A stretch of DNA of 41,641 nucleotides from Cryobacterium tepidiphilum. GTDB taxonomy: Bacteria > Actinomycetota > Actinomycetes > Actinomycetales > Microbacteriaceae. Below are positions 8,096-16,517 of the stretch, piece by piece. Where the stretch lies: the NCBI RefSeq assembly GCF_003716325.1, contig NZ_RDSR01000027.1, positions 1-41,641 on the forward strand, read 5' to 3'. Position 1 is the stretch's first letter; every line of letters starts with the position of its first letter. Both the position numbers and the translations under genes were made by a program. The notes under the pieces were generated by a model. The model had not been told where the DNA came from and did not search any database. It saw only the letters and a program-made list of their open reading frames with translations.

Positions 8096-8128
8096 ACGTC
8101 CCGCCGCACGTTCGGTGCGGCGGGACGT
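8096..8128. terminator. Strong bidirectional terminator, 14-bp perfect stem
   Basis: ACGTCCCGCCGCAC (8096-8109) pairs perfectly with its complement at 8115-8128 around a 5-nt loop GTTCG. It lies between convergent rox (stop 8051) and the IPT surface-protein gene (stop 8141). On the minus strand it is followed by a partial T-tract. Confidence 0.8.
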
Positions 8129-8140
8129 CTCAGGATGCTG

Positions 8141-10402
8141 TTACCGGGCGTCTCGTCGACGGCGGGCGACGAGCGCGAGGGCAGCGGTGATCAAGCCGGC
8201 CAGGAGCAGGCCCCCAGCGAGGGAGAGCGGCGTGCCGATGTCGGCGCCCGTGTGTGCGAGCTGGTCGTGCGTCGGCACTGTCGGGGGGACCGCGGTCGCC
8301 GGCGCCTCAAAGGTGAACTGGTCGGCGGCACTCGTGGTGCTGACACCGCCCGCCGTGGTGACCGTCACGTGGACCGTTCCGGTTGACGAGGTCGGTGCCA
8401 CCGCTGTGATCGAGGTGTCCGAGTTCACCGTGTAGGAGCGCGCGGGAGTACCGCCGAAGTCGACGGCCAATGCCCCGGTAAAGCCCGTCCCCGTGATCGT
8501 GACGGACGCGCCGCCGATTCCCGCCCCGCTCGTCGGGGAGACGGCGGTGACCGTCGGCGCCGCCACATAGGAGAAGTGGACATCGGGCGACGTGGCGCTC
8601 GTGCCTCCCGGCGTGGTCACCGTGACGGTGAAGTCGCCCGCAGAGCTCGCGTCGGTGATGGCCGTAATGGTCGTCGGGGAGACGACCGTGAAGCTCTTCA
8701 CCGGCGTGCTGCCGATCATGACCGCGGTCGCCCCGGTGAGGTCGGTTCCCGTGATGGTGAGGTCGGTGCCACCGTTTGTCGGTCCGCTGACGCGGCTGAG
8801 GTCGGTGATCGTCGGCACGGCCGCCATGACGTCGACGGAGTAGTTCGCGCTGATCGTGTTGCCGTACTGGTCGGTCGCCTCGATGGTGAACGTGAAGCTG
8901 CCGTCAGCGGTCGGCGTGCCCGTCAGGGCGCCGGATGCCGCGTCCAACGTGATGCCATCAGGAAGGGACCCGCTCGTGATCGCGTAGGTGTACGGGGAGG
9001 TGCCCCCGCCGGCGCTGAGCTGACTGGAGAAGGCGACGCCCACCTGCGCGCTCGGGAGCGCGCCCGGAGACAGCGTCATCGTCGGATAGGGGACGACGGT
9101 CAGCTCGTCCGCGGCGCCCGTAACGCTCGTGGCGTTCGGTGTGACGACGGTGGTGTCCACGATTCCGGAAGGGAGGTTCGACGGCACCGTGGCCGTGATG
9201 GTCGTGTCGGACGTCACGGTGAACGCCGTTGCGGGCGTTGCGCCGAAGTAGACATCCGTCGCGCCGGTGAAGTGCGTGCCGGTGATTGTGACGGTCGGCG
9301 CACTTCCCTGCGGGATCGAGGCCGGATTCACGCCGGCCACCGTGGGAGCAGGCTCATAGGTGAAAGCGCCGACGGCGGGAAGCGTGACGCCGCCCGCGGT
9401 GGTCACGTCAACCCGCTGCGCGCCGGCTGGCAGCGGAGACTGCGACGGGACGGTCACCTCAAGCTGGGTGTCGCTCGACGACGTCACCGTCGCCGCGACT
9501 CCCGCGATCGTCACCGTCGCGCCGGTCAGGCCGCTGCCGTCGATCGTCAGCGCGTCCCCGGTCAAACCGGTTGCCGGTGAGATGGAGGTGAGCCGTGAGG
9601 GGTAATAGATCGTGACGAAGCCGTTGCCGCCGTGGTTGTTCACCGCGCCGGTGAGGGCGCCCGCGAAGAACGATCCGCCGCCGCCACCGCCGCCGGCGTT
9701 GCTGCCGTTGAAGTAACCGCCGCCACCACCGCTGTAGCCACCGCCGCCGCCGCCGGAGTAGGACCCCGCGCCGCCACCGCCACCGAAACCGCCTGATCCG
9801 GCACCAGCAGCGCCGCTGGCGACGGATCGGCCGCCGGCGCCGCCCCCTCCGTTGCTCAGAAGCCCGCCACCGCCGCTGGCCGTGGATCCCTGGCCCCCGC
9901 TGCCGCCGGTTCCACCCGCGCCGCCGCCACCGCCGCCTACCGTGCCGGAGGTGCCGGTGCTCGCCGCGTATGCTCCGTTGTTCGACGCCGCGCCACCGCC
10001 ACCGCCGGCCGCGGCGAGGATGCCGTTCTGATCCGCCGTGGTGTAGATGAAGGACCCGCCGCCGCCACCGGCGCCCGACTGGTACTGCACACCGTTGCCG
10101 CCCAGGCCGCCGACGACGATGTTGAGTGTGTCACCGGGCGTGACGGAGAGCGTGCCGGTGAGCTCCGCGCCGCCGCCGCCACCGCCGTAGGACGCGCCGC
10201 CCTGGGCGCCGGCCAGGTCCACATAGATCTCCGTGATGCCGTTCGGGACGGTCCAGGTTTGGATGATTCCGTTGGCGGAGAAGGTCTGGGAGGTGTCTGT
10301 CGTCGCCGCGAAGGCGGGGGCGGCGGCCACGAGCGCGGCCGCGACCGCGAAGGTGCTGGCCGCCACACCGGCGGCGAGGGCGCGCGAACGGAATGAATGC
10401 AT
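8141..10402 (-). CDS. Glycine-rich, multi-IPT/TIG surface protein with LAHTG anchor
   Basis: 753 residues. Signal peptide 1-32 (cleavage after AFA). Residues 40-255 are a glycine-rich domain opening with QTWTVPNGITEIYVDLAGAQGG and full of GGGGG runs, as in bacterial Gly-rich domains related to the ALK/LTK type. IPT/TIG immunoglobulin-like domains follow at about 268-350 and 353-438, a putative Ig (He_PIG) domain at about 441-527 (YAITSGSLPDGITLDAASGALTGTP), and two more IPT domains at about 531-700. The end is LAHTG (715-719), a membrane helix and RRRRDAR. Inference: a wall-anchored adhesin-like or matrix protein. No clear Shine-Dalgarno site is seen before the ATG. It converges on rox. Confidence 0.85.
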   Translation of the reverse strand: MHSFRSRALAAGVAASTFAVAAALVAAAPAFAATTDTSQTFSANGIIQTWTVPNGITEIYVDLAGAQGGASYGGGGGGAELTGTLSVTPGDTLNIVVGGLGGNGVQYQSGAGGGGGSFIYTTADQNGILAAAGGGGGAASNNGAYAASTGTSGTVGGGGGGAGGTGGSGGQGSTASGGGGLLSNGGGGAGGRSVASGAAGAGSGGFGGGGGAGSYSGGGGGGYSGGGGGYFNGSNAGGGGGGGSFFAGALTGAVNNHGGNGFVTIYYPSRLTSISPATGLTGDALTIDGSGLTGATVTIAGVAATVTSSSDTQLEVTVPSQSPLPAGAQRVDVTTAGGVTLPAVGAFTYEPAPTVAGVNPASIPQGSAPTVTITGTHFTGATDVYFGATPATAFTVTSDTTITATVPSNLPSGIVDTTVVTPNATSVTGAADELTVVPYPTMTLSPGALPSAQVGVAFSSQLSAGGGTSPYTYAITSGSLPDGITLDAASGALTGTPTADGSFTFTIEATDQYGNTISANYSVDVMAAVPTITDLSRVSGPTNGGTDLTITGTDLTGATAVMIGSTPVKSFTVVSPTTITAITDASSAGDFTVTVTTPGGTSATSPDVHFSYVAAPTVTAVSPTSGAGIGGASVTITGTGFTGALAVDFGGTPARSYTVNSDTSITAVAPTSSTGTVHVTVTTAGGVSTTSAADQFTFEAPATAVPPTVPTHDQLAHTGADIGTPLSLAGGLLLAGLITAALALVARRRRDAR

Positions 10403-10543
10403 GGGGTGACGGAATGCTTTCTGCTGAGAAGCCAGGTTGATTGACGCTCGCTAATTAGATCAGCATTTCGATGCCGCACAGAGTCGAGCGGGGCCCCCCA
10501 AACAGGGCAGGGCCCGAATGCGCTGGGACGCCCCGCGGCGACT

Positions 10544-12016
10544 CTAGAGGGCTGCCACGGAGTGGGTGAGCTGCGCCCGCGTCGGGATAACGACCGGGTG
10601 CGTTCCGGTCATCCGCTCGAGAACACGGACGACCTGGCTGGAATACCCGAACTCGTTGTCGTACCAGACGTAGAGGATGAGGTTCACGTCGTCGGCGATG
10701 GTGGCCAGGCCGTCGACGATCCCGGCGCGGTGTGAGCCCACGAAATCCGTCGACACGACCTCCGGCGACTCGACGTAGTCGATCTGCTGCCGCAACTCGG
10801 AGTGGAGCGAGACCTGCCGCAGGTAGTCGTTCACCTCGACCTTCGTCACGGGACGCGTGAGGGTGAGATTGAGGATCGCCAGTGAGACGTCGGGGGTGGG
10901 AACACGGATGCTGGAGCCGGTGAGCTTGCCGGCGAGGGCGGGCAGCGCCTTGGCGACGGCCTTCGCGGCACCGGTCTCGGTGATGACCATGTTGAGCACG
11001 GCCGATCGGCCGCGGCGGTCGCCCTTATGGAAGTTGTCGGTGAGGTTCTGGTCGTTGGTGAAGGAGTGGACCGTCTCGACGTGCCCGCGCGCGACGCCGA
11101 ACGCTTCATCGATGGCCTTCAGCACGGGCGTGATCGCATTCGTCGTGCACGACGCGGCGGAGAGAATGCGGTCGTCCGGGGTGATCGTGTCGTCGTTGAT
11201 GCCGTGCACGATGTTCTTCAGCGGACTCTTGCCCGGCGCGGTCAGCAGAACGCGGGCCACGCCCGTGCTCAGCAGATGACGCGACAGCCCCTCTTCGTCG
11301 CGCCACCGTCCGGTGTTGTCGACCACGAGTGCATCGTGGATCCCGTAGGCGGTGTAGTCGATGCCGGCCGGATCGTCGGAGTAGATCACCTGGATGCGCG
11401 TTCCGTTGGCGATGAGCACGTCATTCGCCGCGTCGACGGTGACCGAACCGGCGAACGGGCCGTGCACGGAGTCACGCGCCAGCAGGCTCGCGCGCTTGGC
11501 AAGGTCGTTCTCGGAGCCCCGGCGCACAACGATCGCCCGAAGGCGAAGCCCGTATCCGTTGCCGGCCTGTCCGATGAGGATGCGGGCGAGGAGCCGCCCG
11601 ATTCGCCCGAAGCCGTAAAGCACGACATCGGTGCTCCCCGCTGTTGATGCCGGCATCGTCGGCTCACTCAGGATCCGGCGGATGTGCTCGCGCACGTCCA
11701 CCGCCTCGCCGGCCTCGGCGAGTGACAGCGCGAGCCGGGCGATGTCGACTGATGCCGGCGCCGGCTGGATCTCGGCCAGCGCGCGGAGCACGACTTCGCT
11801 CTGGCGCAGGGTCAGTTCGGCGTGCCCGAGCTCCCGCGCCCGGTCGTGAACGGCGATGACGCCGGTGGCTGACAGGTTGATCAGCCGGTGACCGTGCACC
11901 GACGTGACGACGCCGTGATCACGGTAGAGGCGACCGATGAGAGGTATCAGGCTCTCGGCGAGTTCTTCCCGCTGCACCCATGCGTCACGGTGAGCAGCGA
12001 ATTCCGACGCAGCCAT
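10544..12016 (-). CDS. gapB: Glyceraldehyde-3-phosphate dehydrogenase, long GapB-type
   Basis: 490 residues, about 150 more than classical GAPDH. Residues 1-125 form an extra N-terminal helical region; the Rossmann motif GFGRIG is at 135-140, the catalytic Cys290 in SAASCTTNAITP, His317 in ETVHSFTNDQ, and the end carries WYDNEFGYSSQVV. The architecture matches the roughly 480-residue GapB proteins of Corynebacterium and relatives, which favour gluconeogenesis, rather than glycolytic GapA. AAGGAG ends 4 nt before ATG 12016 and decides the start over an upstream in-frame codon. It appears monocistronic. Cofactor preference is not determined from sequence. Confidence 0.88.
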   Translation of the reverse strand: MAASEFAAHRDAWVQREELAESLIPLIGRLYRDHGVVTSVHGHRLINLSATGVIAVHDRARELGHAELTLRQSEVVLRALAEIQPAPASVDIARLALSLAEAGEAVDVREHIRRILSEPTMPASTAGSTDVVLYGFGRIGRLLARILIGQAGNGYGLRLRAIVVRRGSENDLAKRASLLARDSVHGPFAGSVTVDAANDVLIANGTRIQVIYSDDPAGIDYTAYGIHDALVVDNTGRWRDEEGLSRHLLSTGVARVLLTAPGKSPLKNIVHGINDDTITPDDRILSAASCTTNAITPVLKAIDEAFGVARGHVETVHSFTNDQNLTDNFHKGDRRGRSAVLNMVITETGAAKAVAKALPALAGKLTGSSIRVPTPDVSLAILNLTLTRPVTKVEVNDYLRQVSLHSELRQQIDYVESPEVVSTDFVGSHRAGIVDGLATIADDVNLILYVWYDNEFGYSSQVVRVLERMTGTHPVVIPTRAQLTHSVAAL

Positions 12017-12113
12017 CAATCTCCTTCGATCCGGGCGGGTCTGCCGCCCCAAGGATACCGGGAGCGCGTGCGCCGCTTGGCGATCGTGGCTTAATGCGTC
12101 GTCGCCCGACCAC

Positions 12114-12686
12114 CTACCGCCCGGTTGTTCCCACGGACGTCGACGCGGTCTGCCACTCGGCGGCCAGCAGGGACCACACCTGCTTGTCGTGGAACACGTC
12201 GCCGACCGGCCACGCCTCTCGGAGCACGCCCTCGAGCGTCATGCCCAGACGGCGGGCCACGGCGGAGCTCCGATCGTTATCGGCACGGCACCGCCACTCC
12301 GCCCTGTGCATGCCGCGCTCGTCGAACGCGTGCGCGAGCAGTTCGCGCACGGCGCTCGTGATGTGGCCGTTCCCCTCGGCGTCCGGCTGGAGCCAGCATC
12401 CGACCGCGAACGCCCGCGTGGCCTCCGAGAAGTCGACGAACATGACGCCGCCGACAAGATCGTCACCGTCCCAGATTCCGTAGATGCCCGCACCGGTCCG
12501 GGCCGCACGGTCGGCGTAGCGGTCGAGCGTGGCACGGGCACCCGCCACATCAGTGGTCACGAAGGACGGCCCCACCCAGGGGCGGATGTGCTCGCGGGCA
12601 CGGTCGAGATGCGCCGCGAACTCCTCAGCCCGCCAGGGCTCCAGAGGCCGCAGCGTGCCACCGGAGGCCAAAGTCTTAGAAAACAT
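12114..12686 (-). CDS. GNAT N-acetyltransferase, RimJ/RimL-like
   Basis: 190 residues of the GNAT fold in the RimJ/RimL branch, which acetylates N-termini of ribosomal proteins or other amines. Visible are the N-terminal LRPLEPWRAEEFAAHLD, the strand GIYGIWDGDDLVGGVMFVDF, the acetyl-CoA loop LQPDAEGNGHITSAVRELLAHAF, and AEWRCRADNDRSSAVARRLGMTLEGVLREAW. TAGCGT (12693-12698) lies exactly 6 nt before ATG 12686, the leaderless pattern of this window, which favours this ATG over the GTG two codons upstream. It lies downstream of tRNA-Ser on the same strand. The substrate is unknown. Confidence 0.82.
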   Translation of the reverse strand: MFSKTLASGGTLRPLEPWRAEEFAAHLDRAREHIRPWVGPSFVTTDVAGARATLDRYADRAARTGAGIYGIWDGDDLVGGVMFVDFSEATRAFAVGCWLQPDAEGNGHITSAVRELLAHAFDERGMHRAEWRCRADNDRSSAVARRLGMTLEGVLREAWPVGDVFHDKQVWSLLAAEWQTASTSVGTTGR

Positions 12687-12718
12687 GAGCACACGCTACA
12701 CGGCTGGACTCTTCACGG

Positions 12719-12809
12719 CGGAGACGGTGGGATTTGAACCCACGGTGCCCTGTAAAGGGCACTCCACCTTAGCAGGGTGGTGCACTAGGCCGAACTATGC
12801 GACGTCTCC
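12719..12809 (-). tRNA. tRNA-Ser(GCU)
   Basis: 91 nt with a class II long variable arm. The acceptor stem GGAGACG (5' end at 12809) pairs with CGTCTCC (12720-12726), with discriminator G at 12719. Anticodon stem CCACC/GGTGG encloses loop CTGCTAA with anticodon GCT, reading AGC/AGU. The T-arm GGTTCAAATCC is standard. CCA is not encoded. A TATGAT box at 12841-12846 lies 31 nt upstream. Confidence 0.95.
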
Positions 12810-12896
12810 CGGGCGCTCGACAAGCAAACGCACGACAGCCATCATAACCGCACCCGGGCCATCCGTTCGACCACCCCTAGCGGGCAGGCCCAAACG

Positions 12897-14189
12897 CTAC
12901 TGGTCTTCGACGGGCCGGCCGGCCGAGCAGGTGTGCTCACCGGCGGTCTGCCCGTACACGTCGGAAGGCAGGGCCTCAGGCGCGGGGGTGGCGTCGCCCG
13001 TTGAAGGGTCGGCCGACGGGTCGGCCGTGGCCCCGCCATCCGCTGTCGCGCCGCCGGCGTCGGTGCTGTCGCCAGCGGATGCCTCGCTCGGGTCAGGCAC
13101 GGAGAGGAATGCGGCGTCACCCGGGTCGAGGACCGGCACGATGTCGTTCTTGATGTCGTCCATGAGCGCCTGGGCCGATTCCTCGGACGGGGCCACACCG
13201 CCATCGACGGCGCCCGTGGGGTACTGCACGAACACGACCTTGTCGAGGGGGATGTCCTTCAGCGCCATCGCGATCGCGGCCATGGTGTCGATGCTGTTCA
13301 GGCTGTTGGAGAGCTGCATGTTCTTCGCGGCGGCCTTGGCGATCGAGTAGACCTTGAGCGGGTCACTGAGCGTCTGCGAGCTCTTGAGCGTGCGCACGAG
13401 CGACGACAGGAACACCTGCTGGTTGCTGATGCGACCCAAGTCGCTGCCGTCACCGACACCGTGCCGGGTGCGGAGGAACTGCAATGCCTCCTTGCCCTGG
13501 AGCACCTGCTCACCGGCAGGGAGGTCGAGGTCGGTGTGGTCGTCGTGGATCGGCTCGGCGATGCAGACGGGCACACCGCCGACAGCCTGAGACATGGCGG
13601 CGACACCGTTGAACTGCACCAGCGCGGCGTAGGGGATGGCGAGGCCCGTGAGCTGCTCCACGGTCTTGACGGTGCAGGCAAGGCCGCCGTAGCTGAGCGT
13701 GGTGTTGATCTTCTGGTAGCTCATCGCGCTGAACGTGCCGCCCGAAGGATCGGGGCACTCGGGGATCGAGACAAACATGTCGCGGGGGAAGCTGACGACC
13801 GTGGCACTGCTGTGGTCCTCGGCGATGTGCATGAGCATGGTGACGTCGTTCAGCACGCTCGTTTCCACGTCGGGGTCGCCGTAGGCGTCGCCCTGGCCCT
13901 GGCGGCTGTCGCTGCCGACCAGCAGCAGGTTCACACCGCCGGGGATCGCGCCGATCTTGGGCGCGGGGCCATCCGTTTCGTTCTCAAGCGTGACGCCGGG
14001 CTTCACAGTGGTGGCGACGTCGTAGGTCGCGATCGCCGCAACGGAGACCGTGCTGACCATGACGACGGCGACGGCTGCGGCAGCGACCTTCGCCAGGGCG
14101 GTGAAGGGGTTGGACTTGCGAAGTCGGCCGTGACGGGCGAAGGTGGGCGTTTTACGGGCTCGCGTACGCGTGCGGACCTGATCGCTCAC
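12897..14189 (-). CDS. LytR-CpsA-Psr (LCP) family wall-polymer transferase, copy 1
   Basis: 430 residues. A basic cytoplasmic N-terminus is followed by a membrane helix (about 32-55) and an extracellular LCP domain: LLLVGSDSRQGQGD, NDVTMLMHIAEDHSSATVVSFPRDMFV, KINTTLSYGG, FNGVAAMSQAVGGVPVCI, and EALQFLRTRHGVGDGSDLGRISNQQ, with the conserved Arg and Asp residues of the active site. The end is Pro/Ser/Asp-rich, with two Cys. LCP enzymes transfer lipid-linked glycopolymers (arabinogalactan, teichoic or capsule-like) to peptidoglycan. The GTG start at 14189 has GGAGGGAG 4 nt before it; a longer frame overlaps the upstream tRNA and is rejected. It is a paralogue of the next LCP gene, with the same length. 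Confidence 0.88.
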   Translation of the reverse strand: MSDQVRTRTRARKTPTFARHGRLRKSNPFTALAKVAAAAVAVVMVSTVSVAAIATYDVATTVKPGVTLENETDGPAPKIGAIPGGVNLLLVGSDSRQGQGDAYGDPDVETSVLNDVTMLMHIAEDHSSATVVSFPRDMFVSIPECPDPSGGTFSAMSYQKINTTLSYGGLACTVKTVEQLTGLAIPYAALVQFNGVAAMSQAVGGVPVCIAEPIHDDHTDLDLPAGEQVLQGKEALQFLRTRHGVGDGSDLGRISNQQVFLSSLVRTLKSSQTLSDPLKVYSIAKAAAKNMQLSNSLNSIDTMAAIAMALKDIPLDKVVFVQYPTGAVDGGVAPSEESAQALMDDIKNDIVPVLDPGDAAFLSVPDPSEASAGDSTDAGGATADGGATADPSADPSTGDATPAPEALPSDVYGQTAGEHTCSAGRPVEDQ

Positions 14190-14226
14190 TCGGCTCCCTC
14201 CCTGTCGACTCGCTGCATGGTTGCTG

Positions 14227-14314
14227 TGGCGGAGGGCGTGGGATTCGAACCCACGAGACATCTCTGCCCACCAGTTTTCAAGACTGGCTCCATCGGCCGC
14301 TCGGACAGCCCTCC
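14227..14314 (-). tRNA. tRNA-Ser(UGA)
   Basis: The body is 85 nt (14230-14314), class II with a long variable arm, and CCA is encoded at 14227-14229. Acceptor GGAGGGC pairs with GCCCTCC; anticodon stem CCAGT/ACTGG encloses CTTGAAA with anticodon TGA, reading UCN; the T-arm is GGTTCGAATCC. A TAGAAT box at 14339-14344 lies 24 nt upstream, and the short leader holds the palindrome GTTCGCGAAC. It lies 37 bp upstream of the first LCP gene on the same strand, so read-through into that gene is possible. Confidence 0.96.
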
Positions 14315-14400
14315 CCGTTCGCGAACGAACAGGGCCTGATTCTATCCGATGGCAGACGCGTCAGCCTGTCAGGAGAATCTGAAAAGGAGCTGGGATACCG

Positions 14401-15693
14401 CTACTGCTCATCGAGGGTGCGGCCGTTGGTACAGGTGCGTTCCGCCGCAGTCTGGCCCGAAATGGTGTCGGGAAGCTCGACCGGCCCGGGCGCCGCGGAG
14501 GGCGTGCCTGAGGGCGACGGGATCGCACCCGGCGTGTCGGTCGGCGACGGACCGGCATCCGTCGGAGTCGGTGTCTCCTCGGGCGAGTCATCCGGCTGGC
14601 TGGCCTGCCCCAGCCCGCCGCTCACCGTCACGGGCTGGTCGTTCGCCAGCGCGGTGAACAGGATGTCGGCGTCATCGGTGCGGGGCACGAGACCGCCGTC
14701 GACCTCGTCGACCGGGTATTGCAGGAAGGCGACGCGGTCCAACGGGATGGTGCGGAGTGCGGCGGCGATCGAGACAATGGTGCCGAGGTCTTGCAGGCGG
14801 CTCGAGAGCACCATGTTGTTCGCCGCCGCCTTCGCGAGACTGTAGAGCTTGATCGGGTTGTTGAGCGTGCCGTCGCTCTTGATCACACGCACGAGCGACG
14901 AGAGGAACGACTGCTGGTTGCCGATGCGGGCGAGGTCACTGCCGGTGGCCAGCCCGTAGCGGGTGCGGAGGAACTGCAGCGCCTCGAGGCCCTTCAGCAC
15001 GTGCCGGCCGGGCTCCAGCACCAGGTCGGTGTGGGTGTCCTCGATCTTCTCGGCCACACACACGGGCACGCCACCGACGGCGTTCGACATGGCGATCACG
15101 CCGTTGAACTCGATCTCCGCCGCGTACGGGATGGAGAGGCCGGTGAGGTTCTGCACGGTGGCCACGACGCAGCCGAGGCCGCCGTAGGAGAGTGCGGTGT
15201 TGATCTTGTCGGTGAAGCCTCCGTCGGTGCCCGGCGCCTGGTACCCGCCGGAGCGGTTCTGGGCGGGCGGGCATTCGGGGATCTCGACGAACAGGTCGCG
15301 CGGAAAGCTCACGACGGTGGCGGATGCGTGGTCCTCGGCGATGTGCAGCAGCATCGTCACGTCGTTCAGATGCTCGCTGCGCTCCCCGAACCGTGGGTCT
15401 CCCTCTCCGCTGTCACTGCCGACGAGCAGCAGGTTGACGCCGCCCTCGATGGCGTTCACGTCGGGCGCCGGGGTCGATGTGACATCGCCGGGCAGGGTGA
15501 CGCCCTTCTCGAGGCTCGACGAGACATCCCAGAGCGCAACCGCGGTCACCGTCACGGCGCTCACGACGAGTACCGCCAGCGCGATGCCGGCCAGGGCGAA
15601 GGCGTGGCGCAGCCCGTGGCGGGCGAGCCGCCCGTGCCGGGCAAGCGGGGCTCGCAGGAGGACGTCCCGCTTCGACGCTGGTCGCCTGGCCAT
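14401..15693 (-). CDS. LytR-CpsA-Psr (LCP) family wall-polymer transferase, copy 2
   Basis: 430 residues with the same layout as the downstream LCP gene: basic N-terminus, membrane helix (about 28-52), and LCP domain (NLLLVGSDSGEGDPRF, NDVTMLLHIAEDHASATVVSFPRDLFV, KINTALSYGGLGC, NAVGGVPVC, LEALQFLRTRYGLATGSDLARIGNQQ). It ends in a Pro/Thr-rich tail with TCTNGRTLDEQ, parallel to TCSAGRPVEDQ in copy 1. It probably ligates glycopolymers to peptidoglycan at the outer face of the membrane. TAAGGT (15700-15705) is exactly 6 nt before the ATG, suggesting a leaderless mRNA. The two copies look like an ancient tandem duplication now split by tRNA-Ser(UGA). Confidence 0.88.
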   Translation of the reverse strand: MARRPASKRDVLLRAPLARHGRLARHGLRHAFALAGIALAVLVVSAVTVTAVALWDVSSSLEKGVTLPGDVTSTPAPDVNAIEGGVNLLLVGSDSGEGDPRFGERSEHLNDVTMLLHIAEDHASATVVSFPRDLFVEIPECPPAQNRSGGYQAPGTDGGFTDKINTALSYGGLGCVVATVQNLTGLSIPYAAEIEFNGVIAMSNAVGGVPVCVAEKIEDTHTDLVLEPGRHVLKGLEALQFLRTRYGLATGSDLARIGNQQSFLSSLVRVIKSDGTLNNPIKLYSLAKAAANNMVLSSRLQDLGTIVSIAAALRTIPLDRVAFLQYPVDEVDGGLVPRTDDADILFTALANDQPVTVSGGLGQASQPDDSPEETPTPTDAGPSPTDTPGAIPSPSGTPSAAPGPVELPDTISGQTAAERTCTNGRTLDEQ

Positions 15694-15716
15694 GGCCCGA
15701 CCTTACAACCTCGGCC

Positions 15717-16517
15717 CTACAGTGTGGCGAGAACCTGGGCGAGGCCGTCTTCGGCCACGGAACCGGTCACCTCGTTGGCAGCCTCGACGACCTCGTCGGG
15801 CGAGAGCCCCATCGCCACACCGCGCCCACCGGCGGCGGCCCACTGCAACAGGTCGATGTCGTTGCGCCCGTCACCGACGGCCAGCACCCGCTCCCGCGGG
15901 ATCCCCAGCTCCGTGCGCACCCGCTCCATCGCGGTGGCCTTGTTCACGCCCTCCGGGGAGATGTCGAGCCACGCCGTCCAGCCGATGGCGTAGGTCACGT
16001 GCTGCAGTCCCATCCGCTCGACCACGCTCAGGAAATCGTCGACGTCGTGGTCGGGCGAGAACACGACCACGCGGGTGGCCTTGTGCCGCAGCAGCTCCCC
16101 GAAGTCGACGTGCTCACTGTCGAACCCGATCGTGGCGTCGGGGAACGACTCGGTGTAGCGGTAATAGCCGTGCTCGTCTTCAACGGCGAAGCGGGCCTCG
16201 GGCAGGTTCGCGCGGATCTGGGTGAGCACGTCGGTCGGGTCGAAGGACTCGATCCAGCCGCGCCGGTAGCTGACCGGGGCGTTCGCGTCGCGGTGCATCG
16301 TGATCGCCCCGTTGGAGCACACGACGAACTGCGGCCCGATGTCGAGGTGCTCCAGCACCGGAAGGGTCGCCGACGACGACCGCCCGGTCGCAGGCATGAC
16401 CTCGTGGCCGGCCCGCACCAGGCGCCGGATCTCGCGGATCACGGCCTCGCTGATCGAGCCGTCCTCGTGCATGGTGGTGCCATCGATGTCGAGCGCGACG
16501 AGCCAGGGCTCCGTCAT
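15717..16517 (-). CDS. HAD-superfamily Cof-type phosphatase
   Basis: 266 residues. Motif I is LDIDGTT (residues 9-15), with motif II near [13 protein letters not shown], motif III Lys in GVNKATAM, and motif [17 protein letters not shown] Cof-type (C2) cap domain lies between motifs II and III. Family members dephosphorylate sugar phosphates, nucleotides, flavin precursors or similar; the substrate is not predictable here. Its ATG overlaps the serS stop (ATGA), so it is translationally coupled to serS. Confidence 0.85.
   Translation of the reverse strand: MTEPWLVALDIDGTTMHEDGSISEAVIREIRRLVRAGHEVMPATGRSSSATLPVLEHLDIGPQFVVCSNGAITMHRDANAPVSYRRGWIESFDPTDVLTQIRANLPEARFAVEDEHGYYRYTESFPDATIGFDSEHVDFGELLRHKATRVVVFSPDHDVDDFLSVVERMGLQHVTYAIGWTAWLDISPEGVNKATAMERVRTELGIPRERVLAVGDGRNDIDLLQWAAAGGRGVAMGLSPDEVVEAANEVTGSVAEDGLAQVLATL

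Noticed and set aside
9660..10200. PE_PGRS-like mycobacterial protein
   Set aside because: Gly-rich like PGRS, but it follows a signal peptide and a TWTVP...DLAGAQGG opening and has no PE domain.
12897..14261. Long form of LCP copy 1 starting at 14261
   Set aside because: The extra 24 codons run into the tRNA-Ser(UGA) gene; the GTG at 14189 has a strong ribosome-binding site.
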